Positions 51,773 through 59,272 of a stretch of 64,000 nt of DNA are shown here, piece after piece. Position numbers and translations under genes: made by a program. Each line of letters begins with the position of its first letter. Position 1 is the first letter of the stretch. Source of the DNA: Planctomycetota bacterium (GTDB taxonomy: Bacteria; Planctomycetota; Phycisphaerae; Phycisphaerales; UBA1924); assembly GCA_017303555.1 (NCBI GenBank), contig JAFLCN010000015.1, positions 1 through 64,000 on the forward strand, in the 5' to 3' direction. A model generated the notes under the pieces. That model saw only the letters and a program-made list of their open reading frames with translations. It ran no database searches and had not been told where the DNA came from.

Positions 51773-54127
51773 TCAGTTGTCTTGCGAGAGGATGATGATG
51801 GTGTAGGGGCCGATGCCGATGTTGCCGTTGTAGCTCATGCCGTCCTTCGCGCCTGCGTTGGCTGTGGTGTCGTAGCTGTTGGTGTTGGCGAAGTCGCCGC
51901 TGTAGCCGTTCCAGTCGCTGTTGAAGCGGACCTTCCAGGTGCCTGCGCGGGGGAAGCCGAGGTTGTAGCTGGTGTAGCTGGTATTGGCGAAGTTGGCGAC
52001 GACGATGACGTCGTCCTTCGCGCCGCCGTTCTGCCAGCGGTGATAGGCGATGACCTTGTTGGTGTTGTTGATGTGGTGAACGTTGGTGTTGTTGCCTCGC
52101 AGGCCACGGGTGGTATCGAACCAGTTGCGACGCAGACGGATCATGTCGCGGTACATGGTCTGGATACCGGCGTAGGTGGTGAGCTTGGTCCAATCGACGG
52201 GATCGGTGTCCTGGAAGTAGGTGTCTTCGAGGACTTCCTGACCTTGGAAGATCATGGGGATGCCTGCGGACGTGAAGACGATGCCTGCGCCAAGAGTCGA
52301 GCGCTTCTTACTGGCCCATGAACCGGCGTTGCCGGGCCAGATTTCTTCGGGGACTCGGGCGTGTCCGTTGGCGACCTCGTCGTGGCTTTCGGTGTAGATG
52401 ATGCGCTGGGTCTGGCTGCCGTTGTACATGTGCGTGATGGCGTCGCGCACGGCGAACATGTCGCGGCTGGAATCGGTGCCGCCGATGATCGCGGTGCGGA
52501 TTGGATGCACGAACTGTGCGTCCCACTGGCTATCGAAACCTGCGCCGCCTGCGCCGGTGGTCTTGGTGATCCAATCGTTGTTCTGGAGATCTTCTGCGAT
52601 CGAGATCTTGCCGGCGTACTGGCCATCGACCTCGTTGTTGCAGTACTGCATCACGCTCCAGCCGTCGGGGATGTCGGTGCCGACGCCGTTGTTGGTGTTG
52701 CGGATGTTGACGGTGGAATCCCAGCGGAGGCCATCGATGCGGTATTCCTGGAGCCAGCGCATGACGCTATCGCGGATGTATCCCCGCACTTCGTTGCGGC
52801 CGTAATCGGGACGGGTGTCGCCCCAGGGCGTGCTCGAGCGGTAATCCTGATAGAAGTAGATGCCGCCTTTGCCACCGGTGTTCCAGCCATCGAACTGCCA
52901 CATGTCGAGGTCGGAGGGGCCGTAGTGGTTGTGGACGACGTCCTGAATGACGGCGATGCCGCGCTGGTGGCAGGCATCGACGAAGGACTTGTAGCCAGCA
53001 ACGCCTCCGTAGATGGACTCGATGCTGAAGGGATCGGAGGGGTTGTAGCCCCAGGAGAAATCGCCGGCGAACTCGCTCAGTGGCATGACCTTGACGGCGT
53101 TGATTCCCATGTTCTGGAGCTGGGTGAGGCGAGAGATTGCGTTGGCGAAGGTGCCGGGCGTGCCGCCGGCGGTGTCGTTGAAGGTGCCGATGTGCATCTC
53201 GTAGATGACCATCTCGTTCCAGTTGGGCGCGCTGAAGTTGGTCTTGGGTTTGCCGGTGACGGAGACATCGTCGAGCGCCATGCCGTCGGTGGCGAGCGGC
53301 GCATCGTCGTACTGCTGCCAGCGGATCTTGAAGGCGGAGCCGGGCGTGTATCCCGCGGCCATCGCGCCCGCTGAAAGGTTCACTGTGTATGTTGAGTACG
53401 AACCGCTGATGGCGGGGAAGCCCATGACCTTGGTCCAGGTCGTGCCGTTGTTGGAGATATAGACGCCGTCCTGCGTGTGGGTCTCATCCGCGACGTTGCG
53501 GATCTTGTAGGTCAGCGACAATTCGTCGTGGTTGGAGCAGTTGAGCGTCAGCGTGAGCTGACCGGTGGCGAAGGTGCCGTTGACGGAACTGTCGAAGGCG
53601 ACACCTCGCGTGCCGGCGGCTTTGTATGTGGTTGAGAACGCGATGCGGTATGGGCCGGAGCCGGAGAGGGCCCAGTTTGCACCCCATGCGCCGGAATCGA
53701 AATTATCGGAGAAGAGCGTGGCGGTTGCGCCGTAATCCGACCAGGCGTAGGTGTTGTTTCGGATGATGGAGTTGCCGGAGCTGTTGACGACTTCGCGACC
53801 GCGCGGATCCTTCCGCCAGTAGCTGTTCGCGCCATTGGTGATGTAGAACTTGTAGTTGTGGCCTGCGCCCGCGCCCGAGACATCGGCGGACCAGATGCCG
53901 CCACCTTCGCTGACGAGCGGATTGGCGGTGGTTGAGAAGGAGTTGAATGTGCCGCCGACGGAAACGGCGGTTGCGTTGGGCGCCCAGACGCGGAAGGTGG
54001 TACCACCGGAATACATGGTGGCGCCCATACCGGGGCGGAGCGACTGCGCAGGGACGGACCCTGCGAGCAGGAGCGCGGCGGCCACGAATCCTGCGACACG
54101 TATGGTGCGAGCGATCGGACGTTGCAT
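51773..54127 (-). CDS. Secreted GH13 glucan enzyme, branching-enzyme-like, with inserted beta domain
   Basis: This gene encodes 784 aa. A signal peptide ends near VPAQS. Residues 35-120 form a CBM48-like domain (TFRVWAPNATAVSVGGTFN). An inserted beta-sandwich follows, about 135-300 (LFSDNFDSGAWGANWALSG, VYISNNGTTWTKV, IRWQQYDDAP), a MAM- or choice-of-anchor-like module. The GH13 barrel begins at WNEMVIYEMHIGTFND near 308. It has DVVHNHYGPSDLDMWQFDG, the nucleophile Asp in IDGLRWDSTVN near 468, the acid Glu in KISIAEDLQN near 510 and the ESHDEVANGH motif near 580. It probably acts on alpha-glucan outside the cell; branching versus hydrolysis cannot be told from sequence. Confidence 0.88.
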   Translation of the reverse strand: MQRPIARTIRVAGFVAAALLLAGSVPAQSLRPGMGATMYSGGTTFRVWAPNATAVSVGGTFNSFSTTANPLVSEGGGIWSADVSGAGAGHNYKFYITNGANSYWRKDPRGREVVNSSGNSIIRNNTYAWSDYGATATLFSDNFDSGAWGANWALSGSGPYRIAFSTTYKAAGTRGVAFDSSVNGTFATGQLTLTLNCSNHDELSLTYKIRNVADETHTQDGVYISNNGTTWTKVMGFPAISGSYSTYTVNLSAGAMAAGYTPGSAFKIRWQQYDDAPLATDGMALDDVSVTGKPKTNFSAPNWNEMVIYEMHIGTFNDTAGGTPGTFANAISRLTQLQNMGINAVKVMPLSEFAGDFSWGYNPSDPFSIESIYGGVAGYKSFVDACHQRGIAVIQDVVHNHYGPSDLDMWQFDGWNTGGKGGIYFYQDYRSSTPWGDTRPDYGRNEVRGYIRDSVMRWLQEYRIDGLRWDSTVNIRNTNNGVGTDIPDGWSVMQYCNNEVDGQYAGKISIAEDLQNNDWITKTTGAGGAGFDSQWDAQFVHPIRTAIIGGTDSSRDMFAVRDAITHMYNGSQTQRIIYTESHDEVANGHARVPEEIWPGNAGSWASKKRSTLGAGIVFTSAGIPMIFQGQEVLEDTYFQDTDPVDWTKLTTYAGIQTMYRDMIRLRRNWFDTTRGLRGNNTNVHHINNTNKVIAYHRWQNGGAKDDVIVVANFANTSYTSYNLGFPRAGTWKVRFNSDWNGYSGDFANTNSYDTTANAGAKDGMSYNGNIGIGPYTIIILSQDN

Positions 54128-54220
54128 TGAGAATTCCCTCGTGCCGCGCGTGGGGAGCGAGCGGCCAGTTCACGCTGCTCAAGCGGAAAAACGGAGAGCT
54201 GAAACAGCTTACAGACGGTT

Positions 54221-54748
54221 TCAGAAACCACACGCGAAATTGGGCGCTTGACGCGCAGAATGCGAGCGGCGCGACGAGCAAGTGGAGTCGGCCGTGGAAG
54301 TTGCGCCCGCAATGCGAAGTGCGTGACGGGATGAATCCACAAAGTTGTGGATTTTGGAGGTGATTGGATGAAGCAGCCGCTTGCCGCGTGCCCGTTTCAA
54401 GAGCGACAGTGAAGCGGATGCAGCGTGACGAGATGCCGCGCATCGGGCAACGCCCACAGGCCCAATTCGTGGGCGAGACGACCGGGATCGCGACTGCCCT
54501 TCGACGACGGCTTGGTCGGCGACGTCGCGGAGGGAGAGTTTGGGATCGGTGAAGAGGTTCAGGATCGCCTGGATAGCGCGGGGGTCACGCGGGTTGAACT
54601 TGGGGGCGTGGGTTTCGGGGGGAAGGTCGGATTGGGGGCCGGCCTCCCTATCCATTTGCGGCTGAGATTGGGCCGAGGAAACTGCCGGCGCGGAGGAGCG
54701 ATTTTCGGCGGGGGCTCGATCGGAGTTTTTCGGTGGGTGCGCGACCAT
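54221..54748 (-). CDS. Hypothetical protein, possibly frameshifted
   Basis: This frame encodes 175 aa. The first 80 residues look protein-like (FNPRDPRAIQAILNLFTDPK then LSLRDVADQA), suggesting a small helical regulator-like domain. After about residue 85 the sequence becomes Arg/Ser-rich (SRSRSSRPRIGPVG), and a neighbouring frame reads more naturally (RDPGRLAHELGLWALPDARH) to a TGA near 54400. A frameshift or spurious extension is possible. Confidence 0.38.
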   Translation of the reverse strand: MVAHPPKNSDRAPAENRSSAPAVSSAQSQPQMDREAGPQSDLPPETHAPKFNPRDPRAIQAILNLFTDPKLSLRDVADQAVVEGQSRSRSSRPRIGPVGVARCAASRHAASASLSLLKRARGKRLLHPITSKIHNFVDSSRHALRIAGATSTADSTCSSRRSHSARQAPNFACGF

Positions 54749-54942
54749 GCGGATAGTTTACCATGGAAACGCATTTATACACGGCTTTTGTTTGGTTTTT
54801 GACGCATATTCGAGCGGGTAACCGGAAATCCTTTTCCTTGAAGGCCTTACGCGCTGCTCGAAACTCAGGCTCGCGGCCGCGGGCGCAGCGCGGTAGGCTC
54901 GTAGAGGCGTCTGGAAAGGGCTTACGCCGGAACGGGGGAGAG

Positions 54943-55692
54943 ATGAAGAACATGCTGATGGGGTGTGTGGTTGCCTGCGGCCTGGCGGTAAGCGTTGCGC
55001 CGAGTGCGCTTGCTTCGACGTTGATCGTGCCGTGTGCGTTGACGGGGACGTACAACGCGGCGGGCGGATACTCGAACACGCCGGGGTTTCAGAACTATCG
55101 CGTTGGACTCTCGCCGATCACGACGACGCCGGAGCATCGGAACTTTTTCAACTTCGATCTGACGTCGTATGCCCCACTGCCGCCGATGAGCGTGGCGAGC
55201 GCGAAGTTGAAGCTGTACCTGCCGAAGTTCGCGCCGCCGGATCTGCTCGACCCGGGGATGGGATACATCAGTCCGGACATGAGCGAGCACTATGTGGTGA
55301 CGAGCACGCCGTATTCGACGGCGGCGCTCGGTGCGGCGCACACGACGGCGGAAGCGATGGCGATCTTCGCGACGCTGGGCACGGGGATTCCGGTCGGCGA
55401 CATTGTCGTGACGCCGATGGACATGGGCTCGATACTCGAGATCGACATGAGCCCGATGACGCTCGGCTATTTGAACGCGACGATGGGTGTCGGAACAGTT
55501 GCGTTCGGCGGCAGAATCGAATCGTTTGACGGAACGCACATCGATGAGCTGCTGTTTGCGTTCACGGACCTGTGGATGCCGCACATGCTGGGGAAGGAGC
55601 CGGTGCTGGAGATCACGCTGGTGCCGGGGGCGGGGGGAGTTTTGAGTTTGATGGGGGTTGGGGTGGTTGTGGGGGTGAGGCGGAGGCGGTGA
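54943..55692 (+). CDS. Secreted protein with a divergent PEP-CTERM-like tail
   Basis: This gene encodes 249 aa. GGGGGAGAG precedes the ATG. A signal peptide (MKNMLMGCVVACGLAVSVAPSALA) is followed by a domain with FNFDLTSYAPLPPMSVASAK and KLYLPKF, resembling the DNRLRE-like exported fold. The tail reads VPGAGGVLSLMGVGVVVGVRRRR, with VPG in place of VPA/IPA. The next element downstream is the IS. Confidence 0.84.
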   Translation: MKNMLMGCVVACGLAVSVAPSALASTLIVPCALTGTYNAAGGYSNTPGFQNYRVGLSPITTTPEHRNFFNFDLTSYAPLPPMSVASAKLKLYLPKFAPPDLLDPGMGYISPDMSEHYVVTSTPYSTAALGAAHTTAEAMAIFATLGTGIPVGDIVVTPMDMGSILEIDMSPMTLGYLNATMGVGTVAFGGRIESFDGTHIDELLFAFTDLWMPHMLGKEPVLEITLVPGAGGVLSLMGVGVVVGVRRRR

Positions 55693-55776
55693 AACTCGCT
55701 CGCGGACGACCCCGCAAGCATTTACGCGCATCCGCGCATGCCAAGGCACGTGGTTCCGTTTCAGCCGTTAGCTCTA

Positions 55777-56617
55777 GAGCCTATCCGTAAACCTGTTTCA
55801 AGAGGATGATTGAGCATCCAAGGTGGAGGAAGGCTTGGAAGAGAGTCGTGGATTTCTCGTAGCGGATGCACAGCCGGCGGAAGTTCTGGAACCAGCTGAT
55901 GGTGCGTTCCACCGTCCAGCGGCGTTTGTAGCGGCGGAGTTGTCTTCCGTCCTGCGTGACGTTCCGCGGCTTGCGGTTCTTACGGTGGGGCGCGATCAAC
56001 TCGATGCACTCGTCGTCGAGGTCTTCATCGAGCGCATCCGAGTCGTAGGCCTTGTCGCCGATGATGCGAGTCGGCGTGTCGGTGCTGAGCATGAAGTCGA
56101 AGAGCCCCTGCACGAGCGTGCTCTCGTGCGGACTGGCGCTGCCCGTCGTCACTGCGACCGGCAGGCCGCGTGCATCGACCAGGACCATGATTTTCACGCC
56201 TTTTCCCGCCTTGGTGACGCCGACTCCATCCCCGCCGCCGCGGGCCTTGCTGAAGGTCGCGTCGATGAAGCACTCGTAGAGGCGGTAGCCGCCGCGCTCT
56301 TCCACGAGCAGCCCCGCGTCGCGCATGATGTTCTCGAAGACGCCTTCCTGTGCCCAGCGCTGGAAGTAGGCGTGCACAGCGCTGCGCGAACCAAAATGAC
56401 GCGGCAGGTCCTTCCACTTGGCGCCGTTGTCGAGGATCCAGAAGATCGCCGCGATCACCTTCCGACGGTCCATCGGCGGCCGCCCGCCACGCGGCCGCGC
56501 GGGCACCGAAGGCAACCGAGCACACAACCAATCCAACTGTTCGTCCGTCAACCGCATCGCCATGCAAGGCTATTCGCGCCCCGCACCAGTCTGGTTGCGC
56601 GGTTTACGGATAGGCTC
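55777..56617. mobile_element. IS5-family (IS427-like) insertion sequence, 841 bp
   Basis: The element is bounded by 17-bp perfect terminal inverted repeats (GAGCCTATCCGTAAACC at 55777-55793 and its complement at 56601-56617). Each end is flanked by TA (part of CTAG), consistent with a 2-bp target duplication. It holds one transposase gene. The transposase stop codon lies inside the left repeat. Confidence 0.93.
55781..56563 (-). CDS. IS5-family transposase
   Basis: This gene encodes 260 aa. The N-terminal DUF4096-type domain has MRLTDEQLDWLCARLPSVPA and IAAIFWILDNGAKWKDLPRH. The DDE domain begins YECFIDATFSKARGGGDGVG (first Asp), then IIGDKAYDSDALDEDL (second Asp) and RYKRRWTVERTISWFQNFRR (Glu in the WTVERTISW motif). 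All catalytic residues are present, so the element may be active. Confidence 0.95.
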   Translation of the reverse strand: MAMRLTDEQLDWLCARLPSVPARPRGGRPPMDRRKVIAAIFWILDNGAKWKDLPRHFGSRSAVHAYFQRWAQEGVFENIMRDAGLLVEERGGYRLYECFIDATFSKARGGGDGVGVTKAGKGVKIMVLVDARGLPVAVTTGSASPHESTLVQGLFDFMLSTDTPTRIIGDKAYDSDALDEDLDDECIELIAPHRKNRKPRNVTQDGRQLRRYKRRWTVERTISWFQNFRRLCIRYEKSTTLFQAFLHLGCSIILLKQVYG

Positions 56618-57276
56618 TAGGTCGCGATTGTGAACGTGGCCCACGCGCCGGGGCAGGCTGATGTTGATACCGGCATCTGAATGATTGGGCCGGTAATGGT
56701 TGCGACGACGTTGGTCGAGTCGTATTGATCGTTGATGTTCGGGTCGACGATGAAATCGACTCGATCGCCCCCGGCGACGCAGATGTCCTGGGAGAACGTG
56801 TGCGCCGTCAGGTCATTCGAAACGAGAAAGATGTTGGTGTAGTTGCCCGAGTTGACCATGAGGTGAAAGACGCTGCCGTCGCCACCGGTGATGGACTGCT
56901 TCTGAACGGAGCCGGAGATGTGGATGTACTGAAGGAAACCGGGCGGAGCGACCCAGCGGCGGATGACCCAGTTTTCTTCGCCGAGCCTGCCGCCGGTGCT
57001 GATGGCGGCGTTGGGATGCTGGCCGCCTTTCCAGATTGAAGTCCAGTACGAAGTCCCCCCACCTTCGGCGCGGTACCAGACGTTGTTGCTGAAGAGGCCC
57101 AGCTGCTGAAACGGCCCGAGCGTGCCGGAGGTGTACTTGGAGTAGCCGTAGTACCAGTTGCGGTAGCCCTGGGTGCCGGAGTAGTCGGCGAGGGAATCGG
57201 CGATGGGTTGGGCGCCAGCAAGCGGGCCGATCGCGGCAACCGCAGCAAGACCGCAGAACCACATCAACGTTCGCAT
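56617..57276 (-). CDS. Secreted protein, apparently truncated at the IS boundary
   Basis: This gene encodes 219 aa. A signal peptide (MRTLMWFCGLAAVAAIGPLAGA) is followed by a domain with SGTQGYRNWYYGYSKYTSG and VDFIVDPNINDQYDST. The end reads TSACPGAWATFTIAT, which looks like the start of an Ig-like repeat (typically xCxGxxAxFxVxA...YQW). The TAG stop overlaps the end of the IS and its CTAG flank. The C-terminal part, perhaps including a sorting signal, seems missing. Confidence 0.75.
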   Translation of the reverse strand: MRTLMWFCGLAAVAAIGPLAGAQPIADSLADYSGTQGYRNWYYGYSKYTSGTLGPFQQLGLFSNNVWYRAEGGGTSYWTSIWKGGQHPNAAISTGGRLGEENWVIRRWVAPPGFLQYIHISGSVQKQSITGGDGSVFHLMVNSGNYTNIFLVSNDLTAHTFSQDICVAGGDRVDFIVDPNINDQYDSTNVVATITGPIIQMPVSTSACPGAWATFTIAT

Positions 57277-57515
57277 GGGCGGTGTCCAATTCCGGCTCGG
57301 GCGTGCAACGCGGCGCGTGATCATCGCGCCGGCCAAGAGACTCCATCGGATAGTCTCGCAGATTGTTTTCCTGAGTAAACAGAAAAGCGCGTGATTGGCG
57401 GTCCGTTCTCGCGCCAACCCCAAGAAAGGCCGAAAAAAGGCCCATTGCTCCGGATTCTCATGGAGCGAATGTGTGAATCCCAACGCGTTGCGGCGGCGGG
57501 TGTCGCCGCCCGCCC

Positions 57516-57764
57516 TCAACCCGCGACATCGTCAGTGACGATCTCGTCGATCAGCGGCGTGGTCGCGTCGATGATGGGCAGCACGACGCGGACGAACTCG
57601 TCGGGCGTGCAGTCTTCTGAAAGACCCGAATCGAACCCCACAACCATGAGTGAACTGGTGTCGCGCGGGTCGGGCCAGGCCTGGCGGGTGTGGGCACCGA
57701 AGCGACTCTCCCACTTTTCTTCCTGGGCGATGAGGCGGATTTCGTTTGTGAATAGGGTTTTCAC
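57516..57764 (-). CDS. Small acidic protein downstream of the helicase
   Basis: This frame encodes 82 aa from a GTG. It has an even composition (IRLIAQEEKWESRFG then SSLMVVGFDSGLSEDC) and ends DEIVTDDVAG. It starts 23 bp after the helicase stop on the same strand, so the two are probably co-transcribed. No ribosome binding site is seen and no family is recognised. A role with the helicase is only inferred from position. Confidence 0.58.
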   Translation of the reverse strand: MKTLFTNEIRLIAQEEKWESRFGAHTRQAWPDPRDTSSLMVVGFDSGLSEDCTPDEFVRVVLPIIDATTPLIDEIVTDDVAG

Positions 57765-57787
57765 TATGAGTTGGCGGCACTTGGAGT

Positions 57788-59272
57788 TTAATATCTAAGA
57801 ACTCGTTCCCGAGCGATCCGCTCGATGGCACCAGCGTCAATGCCGCCTTCTGGAGAATCTTCCGAGGTGATCAGTCGATCGAAGTACCCAGTAGACTTGT
57901 ACCAAGCCAGCTTCTTTTCCCAGCCCTCGCGATACGCGGGAACCGTAAGCATCCCCAGGTGCTCCCAGTAGTAGATGTCCCCTTGATACCCCACGGTGAA
58001 GTCGGGAAGCCGGAAGTCCTTCGGATCGTCGGGCGGCGCCAGCACCTTCTCGTAATCGTAGCTGATCCCCAGGCTCTCCAGTGTGTCGGCGACGATCACT
58101 TCGCTCTTCGACCTGACGGCCACGCCCTTCCGCGTCCGATGGATGAGCCCCTCGGCGCGCCACGTCCCTGCCGCATCCGGCCGCAATGCGAGCTTGAACA
58201 TCTGGGTGTTGCGGCGGTTCGTGTCCGACGCCGCAGGATTGCGGAGGGCCAGCAGCGGCGCCAGATCCTTCTCCACCATCAGCACGAGGCGCGTGCGGAA
58301 CCGCGTCAGCCCGGTGTAGATCATCTCGCGGGACAGCGTCGTCGCCGACTGCGGCACAATCAAGAACACGACATCGAAATCGCTCCCCTGCGCTTTGTGT
58401 ACGGTCAAGGCGTACGCCAGCTCAACGTCTTCGTTGGCTTGGTTCCGCCAATAGCGATAGCTCACGTCCGGCTGCGTCGAGAAGGCCACGTCGAAATAGT
58501 CTCCCTTCGCGCCCTTCGTCGCGGACTTGACGACGCCGATCTCGCCGTTCGCGATGTAGTTCAGGTTCTCTGGCTTGTTGGGCCAGGCATTGCCGCGCCG
58601 GTTGCGCACCTGGATGACCTTGTCGCACCAGACGATTTCGCGATCTCCGAAGGGCTTGGGGTTGTTCCCGCGCCTCGCCCGGCAGTTGCTGAGGATCCCG
58701 CCACGGTACTCCCCTTGGATCACGCGGTTGAGTTCTTCTGTCCCGTGCAGCTCGATTCGCGTAGGGCAGAGGATCTGCCACGCCTCGCTCTTGCCGTAGT
58801 CACTCTTGTCGCCATCGATTCCAAGCGAGAGATTGAACGACTTGTAGTCCTTTGGCGCGATGCCGAGCAAGCTGCCCAACCGATCACGCAGTTTGCCCAT
58901 CAGGTCGGACGGATCCCGCCAGAACATGCACTCCAAGTCGCCGAACGCTCCAGGGGTTCCGAGGCGCGTGAGGATCTCATCGTCCCCCGGGTGAACGACA
59001 TCAGAGCGGTACCCGTCGGCCAGCGAGAGCCCAATGCTGTCCTGCCCGCCCGACTCGTCGACCCGCATGCACGTCAAGAGCTTGGCGTGAGCGGAGGGTT
59101 GCTTCTCCGCCACCCAGTCCACGATGTCCACGAAAGGCCGGCCGGGACCGATGGGCGGCAACTGGTTCGGATCGCCAACGAGCACAAGCCGCTTGAGCGG
59201 CCCCGTGTCCAGTGCCCTCAACAGCGTGCCGAAGAGGTCTGTCGGGATCATCGAGCATTCGTCGACGACCAC
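57788..59272 (-). CDS. RecD-like helicase, C-terminal part with nuclease-like domain (frameshifted gene)
   Basis: This is the 3' half of one gene with the entry at 59248. It has motif II VVVDECSMIPTDLF (called from GTG at 59272), motif III LVLVGDPNQLPPIGPGRPF, motif V LAYALTVHKAQGSDFDVVF and motif VI EMIYTGLTRFRTRLVLMVE. After residue 390 a separate domain follows: VRSKSEVIVADTLESLGI, then DFRLPDFTVGYQGDIYYWEH and EGWEKKLAWYKSTGYFDRL. The order E...PDFT...YYWEHLGM...KK resembles PD-(D/E)XK nuclease domains attached to such helicases. Reading frame joins the upstream part only if the G run at 59294-59302 had 10 or 7 bases instead of 9. Confidence 0.85.
   Translation of the reverse strand: MVVDECSMIPTDLFGTLLRALDTGPLKRLVLVGDPNQLPPIGPGRPFVDIVDWVAEKQPSAHAKLLTCMRVDESGGQDSIGLSLADGYRSDVVHPGDDEILTRLGTPGAFGDLECMFWRDPSDLMGKLRDRLGSLLGIAPKDYKSFNLSLGIDGDKSDYGKSEAWQILCPTRIELHGTEELNRVIQGEYRGGILSNCRARRGNNPKPFGDREIVWCDKVIQVRNRRGNAWPNKPENLNYIANGEIGVVKSATKGAKGDYFDVAFSTQPDVSYRYWRNQANEDVELAYALTVHKAQGSDFDVVFLIVPQSATTLSREMIYTGLTRFRTRLVLMVEKDLAPLLALRNPAASDTNRRNTQMFKLALRPDAAGTWRAEGLIHRTRKGVAVRSKSEVIVADTLESLGISYDYEKVLAPPDDPKDFRLPDFTVGYQGDIYYWEHLGMLTVPAYREGWEKKLAWYKSTGYFDRLITSEDSPEGGIDAGAIERIARERVLRY

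Noticed and set aside
53703..54443. A 246-codon minus frame overlapping the GH13 gene start
   Set aside because: It lies in another frame of the GH13 gene and has no motif.
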